Of a stretch of DNA of 17,496 bases, positions 1-8,300 are shown one piece after another; position 1 is the stretch's first letter, and each line of letters starts with the position of its first letter. The translations under genes were made by a program, and so were the position numbers. Origin of the DNA: Entamoeba invadens IP1 (Eukaryota; Evosea; Mastigamoebida; Endamoebidae); the NCBI RefSeq assembly GCF_000330505.1, contig NW_004440426.1, positions 759,524 to 777,019 on the forward strand. The letters run 5' to 3'. A model generated the notes under the pieces. It saw nothing but the letters and a program-made list of their open reading frames with translations. It had not been told where the DNA came from and did no database searches.

Positions 1-752
1 TTAGAATAAAAACTATTATCATGTTTTCTTTATTAAATGTGCTGTTTAGAACACAACGAAATGAACATGAAAATTAATATATTTATATAGTATCGTCCAA
101 CCTTGTAATGTCAATTTATATTTTTTAATTTTCATTCAATGAAACAACAAACTGTCATATAAATTAATTTGTGTCAAAATTTTAAATCACTTTTTTTATA
201 TTTTGGTTCTAATAATTCTAATATTTAAAATGAAAAATATATAAAAACTCTTTTTGTGTTTTATTTGATACACTAATTATGTTTAATGAATACAATGAAA
301 CAGTGATTACTTTAAGGTTTGAACAAGTTATATATATCATGTTCTAACACAGAATGTAATGACAACATTTTTATTTTACTTCAATCCAATGACATTTTTC
401 TTATTATTTATTTATGAAATTCAATAAAAATTTTTTCTCAAAAACTTATTTGTTTTATTTTTCTTTAGTTTTTGGTTTAAATATTAAAATTTTTCTTATT
501 TGTTTTTTCTGGTTATTATTTGTTTTTAATAAACTTTTAATTTTATTATTTGAAAAAGCGAATAAAGTGCAGTTTTGAGCATATTATTCAGCAACATTCC
601 CAAAACAGCATATTTCTAATTTTTATAATTATTTTCTTTAAATTGAGCAAAAAAGTTCTTTTGTGAATAAAATTATTTATTTTATACGAAAAGATAAAAT
701 GCCATTATTTCTTTTTCAAAAAACGATTATTTAATTGAGGTTTGCAGCCCTG
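1..752. other. AT-rich intergenic stretch, no gene seen
   Basis: This stretch is extremely AT-rich with many homopolymer T and A runs and stops in all frames. I see no ORF with coding character, no tRNA-like fold and no long repeat. It ends at the left inverted repeat of the decayed transposon. Confidence 0.6.
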
Positions 753-792
753 GCTAAAAGCAATTAAAATACGACAAATGGTCTAAAGAAAC
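753..792 (+). repeat. Left terminal inverted repeat of the decayed element
   Basis: Begins GCTAAAAG and ends with the 23-bp core 770-792 (TACGACAAATGG followed by TCTAAAGAAAC). It is the reverse complement of 1747-1786 with six mismatches, all in one 9-nt block between the first 8 bases and the core. Confidence 0.75.
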
Positions 793-889
793 TATAATTT
801 ATTATTTTATACTATAATTATAAAAAACAGTAAAAATAACACAAATAACATTAAAAAAGTAAAAAACAAAAAAATAAAATCACATTGAA

Positions 890-1577
890 TCAATTTTTGT
901 CAAGCTTTTTAATTCGTCTAAAAGACAATCTTAAAACAGGTTTTTCTTTTTCATCATTTTCTTTTGGTCCTTTGATGCTCTTTTTACTTCCCTTTCTTTT
1001 TTAATTCAATTTGGAAAAAAGTAATGCTGTCTTTCTTTTCTTTTGAGGCAACGGAAATGGTTTTAGAATAAATTGTTTAAACAATTCTCTGTATTGGGGT
1101 GTTTCCATAAATTTACAGTGTTTAATTAATACACGACACTTTGGGGTGGTTTATCAATCCAGTTGACTGTGACAGCTTGTTTAATACAATAATATTAAAA
1201 GAAGGTGTTGTAACCACAAATAAAGAATCCACCAATATCATCAACTCTCTTGGTTTGTTTCCGAGTTCGATATTGTGAAAATTGTTTTTCCAAAACAAAT
1301 TACCATCCACATCTTCCTTCTCAAATTCTTTTTGAAAAAGCAATTTTTCAAAACTGTCTTTCGTTTTAATAGAAGATATTCTTCTTTTAAACCTACCAAA
1401 TAACCCCAAATCAAGAACTTGAAGGAAATGAGAATCATACGGAGTTAAGATAACAAAGGTTGTGTTATTTTCAGAGAGCAACACGATGAATTTGATACAT
1501 CCAAAAATTTGGTTGAATTGTCGAAAACCATTGCAGTTGCAGGTTTGGTCTTTTTGGTATTGTCCAAATAAATGCAC
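890..1577 (-). pseudogene. Transposase remnant (pogo/DDE_1 type)
   Basis: Not a working gene. The 151-residue open stretch 1577-1122 has no ATG start; its first codon is GTG. Around residues 36-66 it reads ENNTTFVILTPYDSHFLQVL followed by DLGLFGRFKR, which fits the end of the pogo/Tigger DDE_1 catalytic domain, where the usual form is PPHTSHLLQPLDLGVFGPLKR. The Asp at about 1412-1410 would be the third catalytic acid; the usual Pro before Leu-Asp is Val here. Below 1122 the coding trace resumes in another frame, from METPQYREL to a basic Lys/Arg tail. It is interrupted by one in-frame TAA and ends at a TGA at 890-892. The N-terminal DNA-binding part and the first two catalytic acids are not recognisable, so this is a truncated, frameshifted relic. 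Confidence 0.7.
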
Positions 1578-1746
1578 ATGTACAGCATTATCTACTGAAA
1601 TTAATTTTCAGTTCACCTTTAATCTATTTTGACAATGTTTTAGAATAAAGTAAAATTTTAGTTTATTTTGAAATTCTTGCAATATAAAGAAAAATTGTCG
1701 AAATGAAACACAATCTAAAATCATAATTTCAAAAAACTATAATATG

Positions 1747-1786
1747 GTTTCTTTAGACCATTTGTCGTAAATTTACACCTTTTAGC
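1747..1786 (-). repeat. Right terminal inverted repeat of the decayed element
   Basis: Read on the minus strand it starts GCTAAAAG and ends in the same 23-bp core as 770-792 (core at 1747-1769). Confidence 0.75.
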
Positions 1787-1876
1787 GGGTGACTATATAT
1801 TATTATTTATAATATAATATTAATAATATTATTATTTAATTCACACATCAAACCACAACCCAACAGATGAACCAAA

Positions 1877-3257
1877 TTATATAAACATTCCACATAACAC
1901 ACATCGGATTACAAGTGTTCCACATAATAATATCAAACCCGCCAACTTCACACAAAGAGGAAATTGAAACAACAAGCTTAAAAATTCCAAAATGAAAATA
2001 TCTCGTTGGTGAGAGCACGGTTGTTGTTCCATATGTGGGGTGACAAGATCTGATTTTTCGACTTTATCAACTTTTTTTGTTATTTTGATTTTGTCGTCTT
2101 TTTTGTTTTCGACTGGTTTGACTTCTTCAATTTTCGTGGGCGTTTCTTTGATTTTTATTTTTTCTAAATTTTCGATTTTTGGCACTTTTTCGATTGTGTC
2201 GACTTTTTTGAGTGGCCACACAAAGAGTTTTTGACTCGAATTATCACTTGTGTCGATTTTTTGGCCCAGACCGCTTTTTTGTTCTGGAGGTTTTATGATT
2301 TCGCATGGTGGGACAGCGACCGACATAGATCGTTTGATGTTACTTGCCCTTTTAATTGGAGGAGTGTCTACATGAGTGATTTGAGATATTTTAATGAAAT
2401 TGCAAAAGTCCGAGAATTGGATAGTGTTATCGTTAAAGAATTTTACGATTTCTTTATTATCGATACTGTCGTCAACATCAATTTTCATACTTTTTGCACG
2501 ATTCCCAGTCATTTTAGTTGGCGCTTCCAAATTCGAATTCATGATATTTTGGTTTTTTTGTTTCTCTGAATTCAGTCTTTCGATATCCTTTTTGAGTAAT
2601 AAAGTCTTTTCATAAAATGCATTTCGTTCAAAAAGGATGTCACTCTCCTTGACTTGGTGTAAAACGATCTTATTATTAATTACCTCAATCTCATAATTCG
2701 CCTTTTTAGTCCCATTTTTGTTTAACGCCCCGATGCGTTTTAATACTTCAGCATGGCGCTTTTTCTCTTCGCATATTTGATCAGTTAAAGCGTTCAAATG
2801 ATTTGAATGGGCACGGATAGTATCAACAGCGGCTTGAAGTTGTTTTGTGCTTTGAGTGTAGAATTTGAATTGATCATCTCGTTCTTTTTGACTCTTTTCT
2901 ATGATCTTGGACGCTCTCTTAATGACCTTTGCAAGTTCAATGGATACTTCATGGATGTCTTCTGTTTCAAATAAATTTGAATTCTTTAGAATTAAGTAAG
3001 TGAATCTTTCCTTATCATCACTCAATTTGATGCATTCTTTGTCTTCCAAATCATCATCTAATTCTTCGTCCAACTCTTCGTCTAGATGTTATTACGACTC
3101 AGAAATAGTTACTAATAAATTCTATAAGAAAAGAAAAGTTTATTAGAGTCAAGTTAAATAAAAAGAAACCTGATAATAATGGATTCGTCTTTTCTTCACT
3201 CGAAGATAAATCACTGTGTTCTTCAAAACTCTCTGAATCACTTGTACTGTAATCCAT
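1877..3257 (-). CDS. Coiled-coil protein with hydrophobic C-terminal tail (two exons)
   Basis: Function not recognised. Exon 1 is 3257-3170: ATG then 29 codons, rich in Ser and Glu, beginning MDYSTSDSESFEEHSDLSSS. Exon 2 is 3081-1877. Joining them restores one frame (G|AC gives Asp30) and a protein of about 430 residues. Exon 2 alone has no ATG at its 5' end and is preceded by in-frame stops, so the upstream exon is needed. Residues about 30-50 are strongly acidic; about 70-210 are rich in Glu, Lys, Gln, Leu and Ile with heptad-like spacing, consistent with coiled coil; about 310-385 are Lys/Glu/Pro/Val-rich low complexity. The last 42 residues are very hydrophobic (LLFQFPLCVKLAGLILLCG region), suggesting a tail anchor. 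The protein is thus perhaps a cytosolic coiled-coil tether on a membrane. The tail could instead be read-through of an unrecognised last intron, but no GTTTGT donor is seen there. The gene is divergent from the 3711 gene. Confidence 0.75.
3082..3169 (-). other. Spliceosomal intron, 88 nt
   Basis: On the minus strand it begins GTTTCTTTTT and ends CATCTAG. The donor is one base off the Entamoeba consensus GTTTGT and the acceptor ends in the usual TAG. Earlier AGs in the intron (a TATAG and an ATTAG) would each lead to an in-frame stop, whereas the acceptor at 3082 joins phase-1 exon 1 cleanly to the open exon 2. Splicing is inferred, not observed. Confidence 0.75.
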
Positions 3258-3710
3258 CTTATGTTTAAATGTGAGTTATATGTTTGATCCATGATAAAAT
3301 AGTTGACCTCTCGTTGGTTCATTCAATTCCATAAATAACATTGATAATTTATTATAATTTATAATATATTTATTATTAAGTATTAATTAGATATTTCTAT
3401 TTTGAGAGAAATTGACTTCAAAAAAAATTTTAATACTATTTTTTACTAAAAATGGATGATAAAGGAAATAAGAAAAGTGAGTTGTTGTTACAAATAATGT
3501 GTTTTTTTATATTAACAAATTTTAACTTTTTAAATCTTTTTTTTATTTCAAATACTTTTTTTGTAGTTTTTAACTTAACAAGAACAATAAATTATTTAAT
3601 TTAATAATATAATATAATTTTAATACTATAAATGAAAAGTTTTTTGTTGGTTGTTTTCTTTTGATTTCTCATTTGAAAAAAAACAGAACTACGAAAGAAA
3701 CTGTAAAATA
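3258..3710. promoter_or_regulatory. Divergent intergenic region between the two membrane-associated genes
   Basis: About 450 bp of AT-rich DNA that must hold both promoters. For the minus-strand gene, an AATGAACC (GAAC-element-like) lies at 3316-3323, about 60 bp upstream of its ATG. For the plus-strand gene, GAACT at 3686-3690 sits about 20 bp before the ATG at 3711. A short ORF from ATG 3452 (MDDKGNKKSE, about 50 codons, then low-complexity Phe/Asn/Leu) is present but has no convincing coding character. Confidence 0.4.
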
Positions 3711-4682
3711 ATGAAAACGGAGAAAATTATTAGCAATCCCGAATCTTTTGAAGATCCGAATAGTTTACTCGTCCATGTGAGTTTTATTTATTCTTTATTA
3801 GACCGACTTCCTTGGTATTTTTCAACTTTAGTAGTTCTTCCAATTCTTGTCACTTCATTCTTTTTCGGACCAATTTTAACTTTTTTACTCTTTTTAACTT
3901 CGTTTTGTATTACTCAAATATTTATGACAAAATATCCAACTCACTTCCACGTGTTTGCAAATCGGAGTCTTTTCATTCTTTTTATTAATTTTGTTGCCGT
4001 TTCTGTAATGTCACGATTACACAACGAGCTTTCGTTTTTACTTGTTGTGCATTCTTTCGTTTTGTTCGAGTTTTATACGAGACAATGGCTTTATTTTTAT
4101 ACATCAAAACGAATTACAACGTGGCCAATCATTTTTTTGTTTTTCGCACTACTCTTGTTGTCAAATTCCAATGTTTTAAACAAAATAGTTATTTTCAAGA
4201 CACATCTTTCTGTTTTTGTGGGACTTTTCTTGGTACTTTTCTTTGGTATTTTAACTATTATTGATATCATAATTTTACTATTACAGACAAACACAAGAAG
4301 GTCCATAACACAAATATGTGTCAAAATGTTCCCAGCCTTTTTAATTTTAGTTGGGACACTTCTTAAAGCAAATTCAGTCGGAGTCAAACAAACGAATTAT
4401 TTCGTTTTGATGGTTCCCTCTTTTTTACTCGGCATTGATGTTCAACTTTCTATTCATTTTTCTAAATTATTTTTAACTCAATTCAAGTGTAACGGATTTG
4501 CCATTTTGTTGTATTTTTGTTATTCGTTTTTGTTTTTTATATTATGCAAAGTAATGGGATTATCAGTGATGTTTGTGAATTGTATTGGGATTGGAATGTT
4601 CGCATTTTCTTTAGCAAGGACTGTCTTACTTACTTTTTGGCAAGTCAAACAATTGGAACCGTCGTATTTAACTTCTTTGTGA
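3711..4682 (+). CDS. Polytopic membrane protein of unknown function
   Basis: The 323-residue protein is not recognised. The frame is open from 3636, but that part has only a TTG and would read through promoter-like sequence. The first ATG is 3711, preceded by GAACT at 3686-3690, so I take it as the start. A hydrophilic N-terminus (residues 1-35, MKTEKIISNPESFEDPNS) is followed by roughly eight to ten hydrophobic segments at about 36-72 (probably two), 86-101, 105-121, 137-150, 164-190, 200-215, 225-240, 258-280 and 283-305. There is no cleavable signal peptide. Charged loop residues are sparse (LDRLPWY, TRQW, TNTRRS), and I see no transporter, CDP-alcohol transferase or glycosyltransferase motif. 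The C-terminus (QLEPSYLTSL) is short and soluble. Codon use is AT-rich like its neighbours. It could be a lineage-specific ER or Golgi membrane protein. Confidence 0.8.
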   Translation: MKTEKIISNPESFEDPNSLLVHVSFIYSLLDRLPWYFSTLVVLPILVTSFFFGPILTFLLFLTSFCITQIFMTKYPTHFHVFANRSLFILFINFVAVSVMSRLHNELSFLLVVHSFVLFEFYTRQWLYFYTSKRITTWPIIFLFFALLLLSNSNVLNKIVIFKTHLSVFVGLFLVLFFGILTIIDIIILLLQTNTRRSITQICVKMFPAFLILVGTLLKANSVGVKQTNYFVLMVPSFLLGIDVQLSIHFSKLFLTQFKCNGFAILLYFCYSFLFFILCKVMGLSVMFVNCIGIGMFAFSLARTVLLTFWQVKQLEPSYLTSL

Positions 4683-5280
4683 TTACACACCAATTTAAAA
4701 CTAATTAACGTATTATTTTTTATTTGATAATTAACGAATATTGTATATTTTTCAATGAAAATTACTGAAACATTTACAGGTAAAAAACTAAAAGAATAAT
4801 ATGTTCGATTATTTCTTGAAAAAATAAAAAACAACTTTAACTATTACTTTTGGTAATTAAAAAATGACACTAAATTACCAATTGTAATAAATAATTTAAA
4901 AAAACTTATTTTAATTTATAGAATTCAGTTATTATTCGTCTAGTTTCTAAAAACCAAAATAATCATAAAAAATTATTAAAAAAATGGACAGAATTAGAAA
5001 AGTCATTATTAGTGATATAATAATTATAATAATATAATATAGTACAGTGATCTCGCCAAAGTATCGAGGAATAATACAATACAAGTAAATTGACAGAATC
5101 TCGATGAATCAAAACCATTTTGAAGAATTGAAAATATACCCAAAACTCCATTTTTTTCAATTATGTATAATAGTTATTTTTATTATGTGAAATAATTATT
5201 TTCTCGAATAACGGCACTTTTGGTAAAAGATAATCATTCAATTTTAATCAGAATGAAAATCACTTTCTCGGAGATGGAAT
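4683..5280. other. Intergenic region, no gene
   Basis: AT-rich. A TAATT at 4702-4706 followed by T-rich sequence fits the Entamoeba 3'-end signal (UA[A/U]UU) for the upstream gene. A small perfect inverted repeat (TTGGTAATT at 4850-4858, AATTACCAA at 4873-4881) could form a hairpin. No ORF here has coding character. Confidence 0.5.
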
Positions 5281-5287
5281 GGCACAA

Positions 5288-5326
5288 TATATTTAAAGAG
5301 GAACTTAGAGGACAAAGCCATTCGAA
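5288..5326 (+). promoter_or_regulatory. Core promoter of the Jacob lectin gene
   Basis: TATATTTAAAG at 5288-5298 is one base from the Entamoeba TATA-like consensus GTATTTAAA[G/C]. A GAACT follows at 5301-5305, matching the core of the Entamoeba GAAC element (AATGAACT). CATTC just before the ATG at 5327 resembles the initiator. This spacing gives a 5' leader of only a few bases, as is usual in Entamoeba. I did not find a CAACAAA encystation motif in the roughly 100 bp upstream. Confidence 0.65.
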
Positions 5327-8300
5327 ATGTTTACACTTCTCTTTGCGATAACAGCAGTCTTCGCAGAAGACTGTTTCAAATGTGAAAAAGATGGACTATA
5401 CTGTGTGAAAGATGGGAAGCACGACGAAGAGTACTACGAATGCTCCAAAACGTTTAAAGGGTACAGACCATGTGCTCCTGGGACTAAATGTACAGCTTCT
5501 GAGCGAGTGGATTATGGCTATAATCCATGCACTACAGGTGAAGAGTCACATTCTAAAACAGAGGAGTCCAAGTCAAAAGATAAGTCTAAAGAGCCAACAA
5601 CACCTTCAGTAGATAAATCAGAAGACAATATCTGCAAAGGGAAGAATGGGTATTATTGTGTGAAAGGTGAAGAACACAAATACTTGTGGTGTACTGATAC
5701 ATACAAAGGATATATGAACTGTCCTAAAGGAACACATTGTGGATATGATGGTAAAGCACCTGATAATCAATCTCCTTGTGTCTTAAATGAAGAGTCCAAT
5801 AAGAAGTCAGAAGAGAAGAGTACTTCAAAATCGTCTGAGAAGTCGAAAGAACATTCACAATCAAAATCAAGGGAACCAGAAACTCCATCAGTAGAGAGCC
5901 CTTCAGAAGATGATATTTGTAAAGGAAAAGAGGGGTTCTACTGTCTTGAAGGTAACAAATACATCCATAAGTACTTGTGGTGTACTGACACCTTTAAAGG
6001 TATAATGGATTGCCCAAAAGGAACTAAATGTGGATATGATGGAAAAGCACCTGATAATCAATCTCCTTGTGTATTGGATGAAAACTCCATACAAAAGTCA
6101 ACTGAAAAGTCTAAGGAACCAGAAACTCCATCAGTAGAGAGCCCTTCAGAAGATGACATCTGCAAAGGAAAGAATGGATTGTATTGTGTAGATGACGGTA
6201 AACACATCCATGAATTCTTGGTGTGTACTAAAGACTATAAAGGATACATGGAATGCCCAAAGAACACACAATGTGGGTATGATGGTAAAATACCATGTGA
6301 CGAATCTCCTTGCATTTACCCACCACATTCAACAGAGTCAACTTCAAAATCAATTGTTACACCTTCAGTAGATAAATCAGAAGACGACATCTGTAAGGAC
6401 AAAGATGGGTATTATTGTGTGAAAGGTGAAGAACATAAATACTTGTGGTGTACTGATACATATAAAGGATACATGAACTGTTCGAAAGGAACACACTGTG
6501 GATATGATGGAAAGGTTCCTGATAATGAATCGCCTTGTGTATTAGATACTGAATCATATTCAAAAGAAAAAAGTAAATCATCTGATATTTGTGAAAAAGA
6601 TGGGTACATGTGTATTATGGATGGAACACATGATAAGTATTATTATGTGTGTTCTAATTCATATGAAGGATTTTTACCATGCCCAAAGGGTGAAAGATGT
6701 AATGGAAAGAAGTATATGAATTTCAGTGAAAATCCATGTGAAGTTTATGACACTAATTGTGATTCAACAAGTGAAAATTCAGGTTCATGTGAAGAAAAAT
6801 CTTCGAATGAAAAAAGTGAATCAGTTGTAACTCCATCAGTAGAAAAATCAAAAGAAGAGTCATCAACTGAAAAGAGTCAATCAAAAGAACACTCTGAAAG
6901 CAAATCAAAAGAACACTCTGAAAGCAAATCAAAAGAAGAGTCATCAACTGAAAAGAGTCAATCAAAAGAACACTCTGAAAGCAAATCAAAAGAAGAGTCA
7001 TCAACTGAAAAGAGTCAATCAAAAGAACACTCTGAAAGCAAATCAAAGGAACACTCTGAAAGCAAATCAAAAGAAGAGTCATCAACTGAAAAGAGTCAAT
7101 CAAAAGAACACTCTGAAAGCAAATCAAAAGAACACTCTGAAAGCAAATCAAAGGAACACTCTGAAAGCAAATCAAAAGAAGAGTCATCAACTGAAAAGAG
7201 TCAATCAAAAGAACACTCTGAAAGCAAATCAAAAGAACACTCTGAAAGCAAATCAAAAGAAGAGTCATCAACTGAAAAGAGTCAATCAAAGGAACACTCT
7301 GAAAGCAAATCAAAGGAACACTCTGAAAGCAAATCAAAAGAAGAGTCATCAACTGAAAAGAGTCAATCAAAAGAACACTCTGAAAGCAAATCAAAAGAAC
7401 ACTCTGAAGCAAATCAAAAGAAGAGTCATCAACTGAAAAGAGTCAATCAAAAGAACACTCTGAAAGCAAATCAAAAGAAGAGTCATCAACTGAAAAGAGT
7501 CAATCAAAAGAACACTCTGAAAGCAAATCAAAAGAAGAGTCATCAACTGAAAAGAGTCAATCAAAAGAACACTCTGAAAGCAAATCAAAAGAACACTCTG
7601 AAAGCAAATCAAAGGAACACTCTGAAAGCAAATCAAAAGAAGAGTCATCAACTGAAAAGAGTCAATCAAAAGAACACTCTGAAAGCAAATCAAAGGAACA
7701 CTCTGAAAGCAAATCAAAAGAAGAGTCATCAACTGAAAAGAGTCAATCAAAAGAACACTCTGAAAGCAAATCAAAAGAAGAGTCATCAACTGAAAAGAGT
7801 CAATCAAAAGAACACTCTGAAAGCAAATCAAAAGAACACTCTGAAAGCAAATCAAAAGAAGAGTCATCAACTGAAAAGAGTCAATCAAAAGAACACTCTG
7901 AAAGCAAATCAAAAGAAGAGTCATCAACTGAAAAGAGTCAATCAAAAGAACACTCTGAAAGCAAATCAAAGGAACACTCTGAAAGCAAATCAAAAGAAGA
8001 GTCATCAACTGAAAAGAGTCAATCAAAAGAACACTCTGAAAGCAAATCAAAAGAAGAGTCATCAACTGAAAAGAGTCAATCAAAAGAACACTCTGAAAGC
8101 AAATCAAAAGAACACTCTGAAAGCAAATCAAAGGAACATTCGGATTCTGATGAATGTCATTGTCACCCACATTGCCCACACCACCATAAATGTGAAGAAG
8201 GTAAATACTATTGTGTCATTGATGGTTTCCATAATGCTCAATATGTCAAATGCCACAATGGCCATCGTGAGTACAAGCATTGTCCTTCTTTCTTGTTCTG

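Larger units (their letters stand above)
753..1786. mobile_element. Decayed pogo-like DNA transposon, about 1 kb
   Basis: The segment is bounded by inverted 40-nt sequences (753-792 and 1747-1786) that match at 34 of 40 positions, including a perfect 23-bp core. Between them, on the minus strand, lie remnants of a DDE_1/pogo-type transposase. The outermost bases are uncertain: the left side reads CAGCCCTGGC just outside the match, which could be the true terminus, but the right side does not mirror it and no clear TA or longer target duplication is visible. The divergence of the ends and the broken ORF indicate an old, inactive, probably internally deleted copy. Its ends differ from those of the other two elements in the window, so it is a separate family. 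Confidence 0.7.

Noticed and set aside
3651..3710. Upstream extension of the membrane protein to 3651
   Set aside because: The codon at 3651 is TTG, the added 20 residues overlap GAACT promoter-like sequence, and ATG 3711 is a better start.
4097..4834. Minus-strand ORFs of 96 and 104 codons under and after the membrane-protein gene
   Set aside because: They are antisense to a well-supported hydrophobic coding frame, or run through its AT-rich 3' flank.
7400..7415. Programmed frameshift in the lectin
   Set aside because: The site lacks a slippery heptamer, and one unit is simply one base shorter than all others, so mutation or sequence error is the simpler reading.
6851..8130. CRISPR-like array
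   Set aside because: Units abut without unique spacers, lie inside a coding frame, and the organism is a eukaryote.
6753..8179. Long minus-strand ORFs (219 and 262 codons) across the lectin repeats
   Set aside because: They are shadows of stop-free 33/24-bp units, encode a monotonous hydrophobic repeat and have no independent start or promoter signals.
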